Source of the DNA: JAHBNG01 sp039028975
GTDB lineage: Bacteria > Chloroflexota > Anaerolineae > Caldilineales > Caldilineaceae
Direction: 5' to 3'
NCBI GenBank assembly: GCA_039028975.1
Contig: JBCCHB010000004.1
Location: forward strand, 62,001 to 126,000
DNA: 64,000 nucleotides
The position numbers and the translations under genes are program-made. The notes under the pieces were generated by a model. It did no database searches and was not told the DNA's origin. It saw only the letters and a list, made by a program, of their open reading frames with translations. Shown in pieces: positions 33,371 to 42,090 of the stretch; the stretch's first letter is position 1; each line of letters starts with the position of its first letter.

Positions 33371-34078
33371 GTGACCATTATTCAACAGATGGATGCCCAG
33401 ATAGGAGATGAGGAAAGGCAGCCCGCCAGTGTGGCAAACTTTCTTATTATTTTAACGACGATGATAATTTTGCTGATTACTTGGCAAGTGTTGCCCCTAT
33501 TAGAGCTTTCGAATGCGATTGCAGGAACGTTCCTTGCAAATGAAAAAATCGCCTGGTATCTGACCCGGTCCAGCGGTATGGTTGGGTATTTGCTGCTTAC
33601 AGCGTCTACTATTTGGGGGTTGCTGCTGAGTACAAAAGTCATCAAAGAGATGGTTCCCGCACCGATTACCCTGGCCATGCACAATTATCTCTCTTGGACT
33701 GCCATTGGCTTATCTCTTTTTCATGCGTTTGTGCTGCTCTTTGACGGTTACTATACCTACACTGTCGCCAATCTCTTGGTTCCCTTTACGGGACCATATA
33801 AGCCAGGCTGGGTTGGCGTTGGCACCATCGGCTTTTATCTAATGTTGCTGACATCAGTTAGCTTTTACTGCCGTAAGTGGATTGGGCAAAAGGCATGGCG
33901 AAAACTTCACTATCTCACATTTGGGGTCTATCTACTAACAACGCTTCATGGTTGGGTAGCGGGGACAGATAGCCAACTGCTGTCTCCAATCTACCTTGGC
34001 AGCATCCTAATTGTCGCCTTCCTCACAATTTATCGAATCGTGTCCGCCCTTGATTTGGCGAAGGGGAAGCGTGGGTAA
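33371..34078 (+). CDS. Ferric-reductase-like transmembrane protein (heme b type)
   Basis: 235 residues, starting at GTG 33371 after AAAGGAAAT. About six spans are seen. Paired histidines lie in AMHNYLSWTAIGLSLFHAF and WRKLHYLTFGVYLLTTLHGW, about 14 residues apart in each helix pair, as expected for the diheme core of the ferric reductase/MsrQ superfamily. There is no FAD/NAD domain, so electrons must come from a partner. It is 34 bases downstream of apbE, and the two probably form one membrane redox system. Confidence 0.9.
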   Translation: MTIIQQMDAQIGDEERQPASVANFLIILTTMIILLITWQVLPLLELSNAIAGTFLANEKIAWYLTRSSGMVGYLLLTASTIWGLLLSTKVIKEMVPAPITLAMHNYLSWTAIGLSLFHAFVLLFDGYYTYTVANLLVPFTGPYKPGWVGVGTIGFYLMLLTSVSFYCRKWIGQKAWRKLHYLTFGVYLLTTLHGWVAGTDSQLLSPIYLGSILIVAFLTIYRIVSALDLAKGKRG

Positions 34079-34344
34079 CCAACTATCGAATCCTGTGGTA
34101 GACTCTACCTATAGATGATTTGTGACGAGTAAGTTGTATTGAGTAACCCATAGCATAATCAATAGAGCGTAGACTATCATTTTGAGGGCAGGCTACGCGA
34201 AATCTGCACTCGGCAACGGAAGAGTTCTCCTATTGTGTCGCTTTACAGCTCATTTATGGTTGCAAAGGGATGCCATTGCATGAACGAAATGACAAAATTG
34301 ACGTCGCTGAGATCGACTGATAATAGTTCTTTCGGGTGATTACC

Positions 34345-35040
34345 ATGTCCAAAATTCTCATAATTGATGATGACCGATTGATTACGGAACCACTAGAGCG
34401 CACGCTCAAAGGGCATGGCTACCAAGTAACCGTAGCCAACAATGGAAGCAGTGGTTTGAATGAGGCAATCCACGGCAAGCCGGATCTAGTCGTTCTGGAC
34501 ATCATGATGCCAGAGATAGATGGGTGGACTGTCTGCCGGGAGTTGCGCCAACAGAGCAACGTACCGATCTTAATGTTGACAGCACTTGGCGAAGAGGTCG
34601 ATCGGATTTTAGGTCTGGAGTTGGGGGCTGATGACTATTTGACCAAACCCTTTAGCTCCAGAGAATTATTAGCCAGAATTAAAGCCATGTTGCGCCGCAT
34701 CGAACTGGATCGAGCCGTTCCGCCCAACTCCGTCATAACCATCCGCGACATAGAACTTAACCTGAATACAAGACAGGTTACCAACGGCAACATAGAGCTA
34801 AACTTACGCCACAAGGAATTTGAACTCTTGTCATTATTGATGAGCAAGGCAGGGAACGCCATACCTCGTTCAGAGATCTTTGATTGGGTATGGGGTACGG
34901 ATTGGATCGGGGATACGAGAACATTAGATGTCCACATTCGTTGGTTGCGCGAGAAGCTTGAACCAAACCCAGCCAAACCGCTGTATATTCAAACTGTACG
35001 TAGCGTTGGATACCGTTTTATCGCTAGTGATGAGGAATAA
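34345..35040 (+). CDS. OmpR-family response regulator
   Basis: 231 residues from ATG 34345; GTG 34336 is possible. The receiver domain has the acidic pair DDD (8-10), phospho-acceptor Asp52 in VVLDIMMPEIDGW and Lys101 in DYLTKPF. The C-terminal winged helix (about 130-228) ends in RTLDVHIRWLREKLEP and VRSVGYRF, the OmpR/PhoB DNA-binding pattern. It probably controls the neighbouring redox genes; the cognate kinase is at 35323. Confidence 0.95.
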   Translation: MSKILIIDDDRLITEPLERTLKGHGYQVTVANNGSSGLNEAIHGKPDLVVLDIMMPEIDGWTVCRELRQQSNVPILMLTALGEEVDRILGLELGADDYLTKPFSSRELLARIKAMLRRIELDRAVPPNSVITIRDIELNLNTRQVTNGNIELNLRHKEFELLSLLMSKAGNAIPRSEIFDWVWGTDWIGDTRTLDVHIRWLREKLEPNPAKPLYIQTVRSVGYRFIASDEE

Positions 35041-35045
35041 GAGTA

Positions 35046-35138
35046 TATACTTCGCCAGAAAAGTCATGTCCCGACTCTTGGCCCAGTCGCTTTATGACAT
35101 ACCGAGAAGGGAGGACAGAACTATTCTGGCCAACTATA
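35046..35138 (+). repeat. Family-2 MITE-like palindromic element (93 bp)
   Basis: Begins TATACTTCGCCAGAAAAGTC and ends GACAGAACTATTCTGGCC plus AACTATA. Length and sequence match 39772-39864 closely. It starts six bases after the response regulator stop codon, inside the two-component operon. Confidence 0.85.
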
Positions 35139-35171
35139 AGTATTGAAGCAAAAGTAATTCGGCATGATTTA

Positions 35172-35266
35172 CCCCACCCTAGCCCTCCCCTGATAAGGGA
35201 GGGAACTGTTCATTCGTTGACGAAACAGTAGCTCCTCCCCCAGTTTGGGGGAGGTTGGGAGGGGGT
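35172..35266. repeat. CCCACCCTAGCCCTCCC / GGGAGGGGG inverted repeat
   Basis: CCCCACCCTAGCCCTCCCC at the left and GGTTGGGAGGGGG at the right flank two smaller hairpins (CCCTGATAAGGG type and CTCCCCCAGTTTGGGGGAG). This is a commonly scattered bacterial intergenic repeat. It separates the response regulator and kinase genes together with the family-2 copy at 35046. Confidence 0.8.
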
Positions 35267-35322
35267 TTACAAATACCAAAAAACTTATGCTCGGGTACTT
35301 AGCTAAAGCGAGGCATTGGAAT

Positions 35323-36729
35323 ATGAAATGGTTCCTAACCTTACGGTCACGGTTACTACTGACGTACCTTGGACTGATTCTTATCGGGTTCGGTGGATTA
35401 ACTTGGCTGGCAGGAAATCAAATTTCAAAGAGTATCACAGAAGCATTTGTCAAAAATTTACAAGTTCAGGCCCTGGTACTCGGTTCATCGCTTACCGAAT
35501 CATTTGAAGATAGGCGTATTTCAAATGGAGCGGTGGCACATATCAAACGAGTTGCCAACGACACTCAGTCCCAGGTAACAGCACTGGGTCCAAAAGGCAT
35601 CGTGTGGTTTGACAGCGACAACACCCCAAAGGGAGAAAATTTCAGTACATCCCCTGAGATCAGAGATATCATAGCAGGTGAAAGCAACTACTATGTGCGC
35701 GCCAATGAGCAAAGCGTTGAAACGATTTATACGGCTGTCCAGGTGAAGTATGAAGATACGGTGGTGGGTTTTGTCCGGTTAGCAGCACCTGAGTCTATTC
35801 CTCAGGAAGATATTCGGCGACAGTGGTTTGCCCTTCGCATGGGGTTTCTAGGATTTTCGCTATTGGGCACTCTCATAAGTCTGTGGTTACTTTCGACCCT
35901 GACTCGGCCCCTCAAGGCTCTACGTAATAGCGCGCTACGATTAGCCAGTGGCGATCTAACAGAACGAGTCGAGTTAGTACGACGAGATGAGATTGGGGAG
36001 GTGGGCAATGCCTTTAATCAGATGGCGACTCAAGTAGAATCCATGGTTGCCGAGCAGCGGGCATTTGCCAGCAATGCCTCTCATGAGCTACGCACGCCCT
36101 TGACCACCATACGTTTACGTACGGAAGCGCTAGAATCTGGTAACCTAGATAAGAGGACGACTTGCCAATACATCAGTGAGATCGATGATGAAGTCCAACG
36201 AATGAGCGGTCTTGTGGATGATCTCATCCTGCTCTCCCGCTTGGATGCCCAACGATTGGAACTTGGCGAAGCCCAAGTTGATCTGGCGCGCTTAGTATAC
36301 TCGGTACAGCGGGACTTAAGCAGCATGGCAGACAATAAGCAAATTAGACTGATCGTCCATGAAGAAGATGAACCGTTGCCACCGGTGCAAGCCAATGTCA
36401 ACCATGTTCAGGTAGTAATTCGTAACCTGCTCGAAAATGCGATCAAATATACGCCCACAGGCGGCAGTGTCACGACCACCTTGAAACAGATCGGGGATGT
36501 TGTCCGCCTACAGATCATGGATACGGGCCAGGGCATCTCGCAAGAGGATTTACCCCGTATTGTTCAGCGTTTCTACCGAGCAGACAAAGCTCGCTCGCGG
36601 CGAACTGAGGGCGTTGGTCTTGGGTTAGCGTTGGTCCAATCCGTAGTTGATCTCTATGGTGGCCGATTACAGATTGAGAGTCCAGGCATTGATCAAGGAA
36701 CGACGGTTAGCGTCTCTTGGCCCTGTTGA
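35323..36729 (+). CDS. Sensor histidine kinase with HAMP domain
   Basis: 468 residues from ATG 35323; the longer frame from 35245 begins inside a repeat. Two membrane spans (about 10-32 and 170-190) bracket a roughly 140-residue extracytoplasmic sensor region. HAMP (about 190-242) is followed by the HisKA box FASNASHELRTPLTTIR with His254, then N box NLLENAIKYTP, G1 DTGQGIS and G2 GVGLGLALVQSVV. It should phosphorylate the regulator at 34345. The signal is unknown; extracytoplasmic redox or metal status is a guess from context. Confidence 0.93.
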   Translation: MKWFLTLRSRLLLTYLGLILIGFGGLTWLAGNQISKSITEAFVKNLQVQALVLGSSLTESFEDRRISNGAVAHIKRVANDTQSQVTALGPKGIVWFDSDNTPKGENFSTSPEIRDIIAGESNYYVRANEQSVETIYTAVQVKYEDTVVGFVRLAAPESIPQEDIRRQWFALRMGFLGFSLLGTLISLWLLSTLTRPLKALRNSALRLASGDLTERVELVRRDEIGEVGNAFNQMATQVESMVAEQRAFASNASHELRTPLTTIRLRTEALESGNLDKRTTCQYISEIDDEVQRMSGLVDDLILLSRLDAQRLELGEAQVDLARLVYSVQRDLSSMADNKQIRLIVHEEDEPLPPVQANVNHVQVVIRNLLENAIKYTPTGGSVTTTLKQIGDVVRLQIMDTGQGISQEDLPRIVQRFYRADKARSRRTEGVGLGLALVQSVVDLYGGRLQIESPGIDQGTTVSVSWPC

Positions 36730-36768
36730 GCTACTCACAAAATGCTTTCTTTGTGATATACTAGCGGT

Positions 36769-37962
36769 ATGTCTTCATCCCAAATATCGACTAGCGGAAT
36801 ACCCAGTACTCGATTATCCAATACTAAATTATCTAGTGCTGAAATAACTCCTGAGTTTGAACGCTTCAACCAAAAAGATGATCTCTTCCGCCGCTCTTGG
36901 TGGGACGATCGAATTCGTAGTGAAAAGTCTCAACGCTTCTATGCCACCTATCGGGAACCACTCAAAACGTTTCGTAAGGCGGATGGGTTTACGCAGAAGG
37001 ATTTTGCGCTACGGAATGCGGCTTGGCACGTTAGCGACATCTTCACCGAGCTAAAGGAAGATCACGACCGACGAGAGGGATTTTCCGATGAATTTTCCCT
37101 CTATCGAGATGTGGCAGGGACCCAGCAGGATGTGGGAACACCCCAAGAGGCAGCGAGCGAAATCAAAAGGGTTGCCCGGGGTTTTGGTGCAGATCTGGTT
37201 GGAATCACGGCCTATGACGAGCGTTGGATGTATCTCAACAAGTTTAGCGATCTGAGCCAAACGGAACGCCCGCAGGAGATACCCGATGGGCTAGACAACA
37301 TCATTGTCACAGCCCAGGCCATGGATTATGACCTGATACGGACAGTTCCCTCGGCGTTAAGCGGGGCGGCTACCGGGTTAGGCTACTCCCATGATGCGTT
37401 GGTAGTATTGGCTACCGCTCAATATATCCGCAATTTAGGCTACAACGCAATTGCCAGTATGAACGATACGGCATTGGCCATCCCGCTAGCCATTCAGGCC
37501 GGCCTTGGTGAGTATGGGCGTAATGGTTTGTTGATTACCAAAGAGTTTGGTCCGCGGATTCGCTTGGGTAAGATCTTTACCGATATGCCCTTAGCCCATG
37601 ATCAACCGATCCAATTTGGTGTGGAAGCGTTTTGTCAGATCTGCCGCCGCTGTACCGATGGATGCCCAGTCAAAGCCATTCCTCACGGCCCGCCTTCAAC
37701 CAAGCGTCACAATCAATCGAATATTGCCGGAGTCAAAAAGTGGAGTGTAGACGGGGAAAAGTGTTTTGGCTTCTGGGTTGCCCAAAATAGCGACTGCTCA
37801 ATCTGTATTCGGGTTTGCCCCTTTAATAAGGATTACAGCAAGTGGTGGCATCGCTTGGGTATTCGGCTGGCTGGCACTCGGTTGCGCAAAGTACTGCTGG
37901 CATTGGATGAACAACTGGGCTATGGCAATCGTATGAAGCCCAGTCAGTGGTGGAAAAAGTAG
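36769..37962 (+). CDS. Reductive-dehalogenase-like iron-sulfur protein (RdhA/QueG-related)
   Basis: 397 residues. The C-terminal half has GRNGLLITKEFGPRIRLGKI, then a ferredoxin-type cluster motif CQICRRCTDGCPVKAIP and a second site CFGFW...DCSICIRVCPFNK, as in reductive dehalogenases and epoxyqueuosine reductases. RdhA proteins bind cobalamin and two 4Fe-4S clusters. There is no twin-arginine signal and no RdhB anchor gene beside it, so a cytoplasmic protein is inferred. The first 25 residues (SSSQISTSGIPSTRLSN) look low-complexity. It is convergent with the heparinase gene, with 10 bases between stops. Confidence 0.82.
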   Translation: MSSSQISTSGIPSTRLSNTKLSSAEITPEFERFNQKDDLFRRSWWDDRIRSEKSQRFYATYREPLKTFRKADGFTQKDFALRNAAWHVSDIFTELKEDHDRREGFSDEFSLYRDVAGTQQDVGTPQEAASEIKRVARGFGADLVGITAYDERWMYLNKFSDLSQTERPQEIPDGLDNIIVTAQAMDYDLIRTVPSALSGAATGLGYSHDALVVLATAQYIRNLGYNAIASMNDTALAIPLAIQAGLGEYGRNGLLITKEFGPRIRLGKIFTDMPLAHDQPIQFGVEAFCQICRRCTDGCPVKAIPHGPPSTKRHNQSNIAGVKKWSVDGEKCFGFWVAQNSDCSICIRVCPFNKDYSKWWHRLGIRLAGTRLRKVLLALDEQLGYGNRMKPSQWWKK

Positions 37963-37972
37963 CCTCCATCTG

Positions 37973-39754
37973 TTAACCCTTGATTGAGATATGCGTTGTC
38001 ATTGTTACTGGTAACTCGACGGTAGCTCGATAAACCAGTACGGGACTTTCCTCTTTCTCGTACCACCCTCGGCTAATCCACCCTGGCTCTACTTTGAATT
38101 GCCCTTTTGCAGCGCTACTCACCGTAAACTCGACTCGAAGCCCACGGGAGAGGGAAGCAACCGCACTGCTCATTCCTTGGGTGTCGACATGGCAGGGTGT
38201 CAGATGGAAATGAAGGGCGACAGTATGTTCAAACTCACCCTCAAAGGTATCCTCAACCGTCACCAAATCCGCTCCATGAAGGCGGACGCGGCGTTTATGA
38301 AGGACCGGACTCTTCAGGCGAAGGTAGCCATCATGTTCGCCCCGAGCCTCCAGATAGCTCGGCTCGATTGTGACAGAATCTAGACGTGCATGAGCCATAT
38401 CTGCAATCCGAAAGGGACCAGCGAAGATTGACTGGTTTTCGTCATCAATGGTAGCTGTGCTGTGGGCGGCTGTGCCGCGAAAGTAATCCCGCCACTCGCC
38501 TGCCGGATATTGATAGGTGCCTGGATCAATCAGAATTGGTTGACCTTGGCTCCATAGCTCAATACTTAAAGCATCAGCATGGCCATGGCCGGGACAGTGG
38601 TCTGGACCTAAGTTACCTGCATCAAAGAGAAGGTAGGTTTCGGTCTCTGGATCCGTTCCCATGCGCAAGATAGCGTAGCCTGTGTCGTCAAAGCCTTTGG
38701 CAATCAGGGCAGGGGGGGCATACTCCTCGCGGCCGGCAGCCCAGCCAAAGTCATCTCTATCGAAGAGATCAGCAGCAAGTGAAAAGATAGTTTGCAGGGG
38801 AAGCGGTTCATCTTGAATCGAATCATTAAGAAGGGGGAGCCGACCATCCGGTCGACGTAAGGCAAAGGCAAATTCGCCCATCTTCTCCAAAATGGTCCAA
38901 ATTTCCGATGGCACTGGTTGCCCAGCAGCTTGAGACAGCAAGGCCGTTTCCATGCCATCAAGCCAGACGGCCAAATGGTATCCACTGGAATTCTCCTCAT
39001 GTCCACCATCAGGGTTGACTTGAGCCTTGAGTTGGGTCCATAAACAATCAAGCCCCAATGTGCGCCAGCTTTCAGCCTGGGGCAGTTCGGCCAGAAGAAT
39101 CCCCACCCAGGCCAGCGCCTTGGCATTGGCAATCAAGTGGTTATTTTCCAAATCACGCTCCAAGTGATCCGCAAGAAAGGCTGTTTGTTGAGCAAGTGCT
39201 GCCGTTAATTCAGGCGGAGACCCGAGCACAACCCAGGCTGCTGACCAAACAATTAGCCGTCTAGACGTCGGGTATGGCTCCCAAGCAATGCCCCGTCCAA
39301 TGGGATGAGAGCGAATCCAATCATAAGTGAGCAAAAGAATCTCTTCATAGGCATCTTCATCCATCAATGCCCCCCAGAGCCATTCCCAACCATGCAGTTG
39401 AAACGCCCACAATGGATCGGGCGATGGGTGACTCTGCCAATCAAGTGAGTCACCAAGGGCGAAAGGCTTCTGATTCAGTAAGGTTAGCTGGTTACGGCTT
39501 TGGTCCCACTGATGATTAAAGTGGGATTGGCTTCTCTGTCGGATGAAATACCGAATCAGGTCTGAAATGCTTTGACGAAGAGGAGCCGGTGATGCACCAT
39601 TGAGCGTGGGGGGTGGGTACAGGCGATGCGCCCAGTATGGATCAAAAAAGCGTAGTCGGACTCTTCGCTGAATGCGATGTCCGACCCGTCGCAACCCTGC
39701 TCGCCGAGCCGTCATCCAGGAGGCGCGCAAGTGAAATAGAGGGTTCATTATCAT
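37973..39754 (-). CDS. Heparinase II/III-family polysaccharide lyase-like protein
   Basis: 593 residues from ATG 39754; the frame extends upstream to 39859, but that part lies in a family-2 repeat. The (alpha/alpha) toroid has NHLIANAKALAWVG and GGHEENSSGYHLAVW. The C-terminal beta domain has GPDHCPGHGHADALSIELWS and PILIDPGTYQYPAGEWRDYF, the heparinase II/III signature. No signal peptide is obvious. Members cleave acidic polysaccharides or act in exopolysaccharide clusters. It is the last gene of the minus-strand cluster 44526-37973. Confidence 0.9.
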   Translation of the reverse strand: MIMNPLFHLRASWMTARRAGLRRVGHRIQRRVRLRFFDPYWAHRLYPPPTLNGASPAPLRQSISDLIRYFIRQRSQSHFNHQWDQSRNQLTLLNQKPFALGDSLDWQSHPSPDPLWAFQLHGWEWLWGALMDEDAYEEILLLTYDWIRSHPIGRGIAWEPYPTSRRLIVWSAAWVVLGSPPELTAALAQQTAFLADHLERDLENNHLIANAKALAWVGILLAELPQAESWRTLGLDCLWTQLKAQVNPDGGHEENSSGYHLAVWLDGMETALLSQAAGQPVPSEIWTILEKMGEFAFALRRPDGRLPLLNDSIQDEPLPLQTIFSLAADLFDRDDFGWAAGREEYAPPALIAKGFDDTGYAILRMGTDPETETYLLFDAGNLGPDHCPGHGHADALSIELWSQGQPILIDPGTYQYPAGEWRDYFRGTAAHSTATIDDENQSIFAGPFRIADMAHARLDSVTIEPSYLEARGEHDGYLRLKSPVLHKRRVRLHGADLVTVEDTFEGEFEHTVALHFHLTPCHVDTQGMSSAVASLSRGLRVEFTVSSAAKGQFKVEPGWISRGWYEKEESPVLVYRATVELPVTMTTHISIKG

Positions 39755-39771
39755 TGCAGAATATCTATTTG

Positions 39772-39864
39772 TAGACTTCGCCAGAAAAGTCTTGTCCCGG
39801 CTTTTGACCAATCCACTCTGGGAAATTCCCAGAAGGGAGGACAGAACTTTTCTGGCCATCTATA
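39772..39864 (+). repeat. Family-2 MITE-like palindromic element (93 bp)
   Basis: Begins TAGACTTCGCCAGAAAAGTC and ends AACTTTTCTGGCCATCTATA. The arms pair almost perfectly at GCCAGAAAAGT and ACTTTTCTGGC. Same length as 35046-35138. It lies between the membrane hydrolase gene and the heparinase gene. Confidence 0.88.
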
Positions 39865-39882
39865 TGTGGCTGAATAGTGGTT

Positions 39883-40338
39883 TTACCAATTTAGGCCTAG
39901 TCGACGGACCAGTGATTTGAGTTTTTCCATATCCTCCAGTCTACCGTTGGCTCCATCAACAGGGTTTAATGAGATTTCGCTCAGCAGAAACCGCTTGCTC
40001 ATCCGGTAGAAGAAAAAGTAGCCAGGAGGCCGAGTCTGATTTTCGTATTGATCGGCTAGCAAGTGAATCAGATACGATACCGTTATCACAGTAGCCAATC
40101 GCCACCCCCAACGTCGCCGTCCAAAAAACCATAGCGGAATGGCCCACTCGTAGCCATGCAGAGGCAGCAAGAGTCGGTGTTCTTGAAAGAAAGCATACCA
40201 AGCATAGTCGGCACCGTGATCTAGATCAGGTAAAGTGCCAGCAGCGATAGAGAGTGGCAAAGCACGATAATCCCGGGTAGCCAGCCAACCACCCAGGCCA
40301 ACAACGGAAGCCAATAAGAGGTGTCGCTGAGGCAACAT
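39883..40338 (-). CDS. Membrane protein of the DUF457 / metal-dependent hydrolase type
   Basis: 151 residues from the ATG at 40338, which follows the formyltransferase stop after one base; the longer frame from 40473 overlaps that gene and is rejected. PQRHLLLASVVG and LPLSIAAGTLPDLDHGADY carry the conserved His and Asp/His residues of the YdjM-like membrane-bound hydrolase family. Several hydrophobic segments follow. Role in the cluster is unknown; the family is often near cell-envelope genes. Confidence 0.75.
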   Translation of the reverse strand: MLPQRHLLLASVVGLGGWLATRDYRALPLSIAAGTLPDLDHGADYAWYAFFQEHRLLLPLHGYEWAIPLWFFGRRRWGWRLATVITVSYLIHLLADQYENQTRPPGYFFFYRMSKRFLLSEISLNPVDGANGRLEDMEKLKSLVRRLGLNW

Positions 40339-40339
40339 T

Positions 40340-41119
40340 CTATAATAATCTCCGCCCCAAAGCACGCAGGCGTATGGCATCCTCACGCTTAGGAAAAGAA
40401 AAATAGGTAGCTTGAGCGGGATCGAGAGGTTTGGGACGAACAGTCCCTGCCGCAATCTGATCGATTGCTTCATCTAGTGCCTCAATGCCAATGACTTTGG
40501 AGCGCACCATCAGATCATGGAGGGAATCATTTGGCTCAATGGGAACAGGTCGCTGCAAAATCATGTCCCCAGCGTCGAGCTTCTCTACCATGTAGTGGAT
40601 GGTCACCGTTCCCTGCGGCTCCTGATGAACCATGGTCCAAAAGTTTGGCATCATCCCCTGATAACGAGGTAGGGGGGCGGAGTGAAGATTGATACAGCCA
40701 TGACGAGGAATCTCCAAAACAGGTCGTTTGAATATTTGACTGGCAGCGACAGAGACCAACAAATCTGGAACCAACTCGTCCTCTAGCGTCTGGACGAACG
40801 AAGATGCATTCACATTCTCTGGCTCGTAGATGGGAATTTGGTGTCGAAGTGCCACGTCTCTGGCCGAGTAAGGTCGGGTTATGGGAGCTGTACCATTGAC
40901 TCGATCTGCGGCTTTGGCATAGCAGAAGCGCAAACCCAGGCGCAGAAAGTCCCACGGTCCGTAAAATTCATAGAGACGACCGGCTGTTTCCCTCAGTGGT
41001 TCATTAAACGCCGGCAAAATGATCATGCCATTGATGTTAACCGACCGTCTTTGGCATAACATGTTGAGAGCGGGTGGCAGGTAGAACGGCTCTTCCTGTG
41101 TTACGATTGTTATTCTCAT
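40340..41119 (-). CDS. Formyltransferase (methionyl-tRNA formyltransferase-like fold)
   Basis: 259 residues from ATG 41119. The N-terminal formyltransferase fold is clear: INLHSAPLPRYQGMMPNFW contains the catalytic Asn/His pair and KLDAGDMI the catalytic Asp. The C-terminal tRNA-binding domain of Fmt is missing, and the setting is a polysaccharide cluster, so an N-formylated amino-sugar role is more likely. The start overlaps the deacetylase gene's 3' end by 83 bases. Confidence 0.87.
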   Translation of the reverse strand: MRITIVTQEEPFYLPPALNMLCQRRSVNINGMIILPAFNEPLRETAGRLYEFYGPWDFLRLGLRFCYAKAADRVNGTAPITRPYSARDVALRHQIPIYEPENVNASSFVQTLEDELVPDLLVSVAASQIFKRPVLEIPRHGCINLHSAPLPRYQGMMPNFWTMVHQEPQGTVTIHYMVEKLDAGDMILQRPVPIEPNDSLHDLMVRSKVIGIEALDEAIDQIAAGTVRPKPLDPAQATYFSFPKREDAIRLRALGRRLL

Positions 41120-42020
41120 ACGCTCGTCTATGTGTAGGCTTACGGTGACCAAATTCTTCGTTTGTACCCTGTAACGAAAGTTCTTCTGAAAAGACTTGGC
41201 TCATTGGGGCAAAGTGATAGGATTTTAGCAAAGACTCTAATCGGCTTTTCACCTTATCAATGTGAATATAATGGCGAAACCGGGCCATAGTTGAGGCGCA
41301 CCTCATTCTGGGCTGCTCTGGGTCAACTTCCCAGGGGTGCAGATAAAGAATGGCTGGCCTACCTTCACGATTAATTTGGTTAATCGCCCACCGGGTTAGC
41401 CAAAGAGGGTAGAGTCGAAAGTAACCTCCGCCTGCAACGGGCATGTTGCGCCTAGCAAGCCTCATGGTGCTCATGGGAAATTCCCAAAGACCGCTCTCTA
41501 ATTGATAGGCAAAGCGACTAGCGTCTGCCATACCATATCGATCATGTCCAGAGAATGGGAAGATACTCGAATCATAGGTAAAGTGATAGGTTCGCAGGAT
41601 CTCTTGTGCCCAGAGAGTCTTTTTTGTCATGGAAAAGGAGGGAGCACGATAACCAGCAATGGATACTTGAGGAACAGCTCGGCTAATGGCTTCCAACGAT
41701 CGCTCCACATCAGCAGAAAACTCTGTAGGGGATTGATTATAGATCAACTGATGCCAGTAGCTATGGGACCCGATCTCGTGTCCCAGATCAGCGATTTGTC
41801 GAATCAGGTTAGGATGACGCTCCGCAACCCAACCAACGATGAAAAAGGTAGCCCGCACGTCATAGCAGCTCAACAGATTTAATAAACACTGAGTGCTTTC
41901 AACAACGCGGCTGGCATATCCTCCCCAATCACTGGGATCGATCCATTTAGCAAATCCACTTACCTGGAAATATTCCTCTACGTCAATCGTAAGTGCATTC
42001 AAGCAGGATTTGCGATTCAT
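41037..42020 (-). CDS. Polysaccharide deacetylase (XrtA/DUF3473-type)
   Basis: 327 residues. The N-terminus ALTIDVEEYFQVSGFA and the motif GHEIGSHSYWHQLIY, with metal-binding His residues, match NodB-type deacetylases of the kind found in exopolysaccharide (XrtA/PEP-CTERM) loci. LYLHPWEVDPEQPR matches the family C-terminus (DUF3473). The last roughly 40 residues are atypical and overlap the next gene by 83 bases, suggesting a lost stop codon. It removes acyl groups from a cell-surface polysaccharide. Confidence 0.92.
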   Translation of the reverse strand: MNRKSCLNALTIDVEEYFQVSGFAKWIDPSDWGGYASRVVESTQCLLNLLSCYDVRATFFIVGWVAERHPNLIRQIADLGHEIGSHSYWHQLIYNQSPTEFSADVERSLEAISRAVPQVSIAGYRAPSFSMTKKTLWAQEILRTYHFTYDSSIFPFSGHDRYGMADASRFAYQLESGLWEFPMSTMRLARRNMPVAGGGYFRLYPLWLTRWAINQINREGRPAILYLHPWEVDPEQPRMRCASTMARFRHYIHIDKVKSRLESLLKSYHFAPMSQVFSEELSLQGTNEEFGHRKPTHRRAYENNNRNTGRAVLPATRSQHVMPKTVG

Positions 42021-42090
42021 AGATTCACTCCGACTTCGATGTATAGTTCAGTAACGTATGATTCAGTCTGATAACCATTCAATTTTGGTG

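Noticed and set aside
39755..39859. Upstream extension of the heparinase reading frame
   Set aside because: The extra 35 codons lie mostly in a family-2 palindromic element shared with non-coding sites, so the start at 39754 is preferred.
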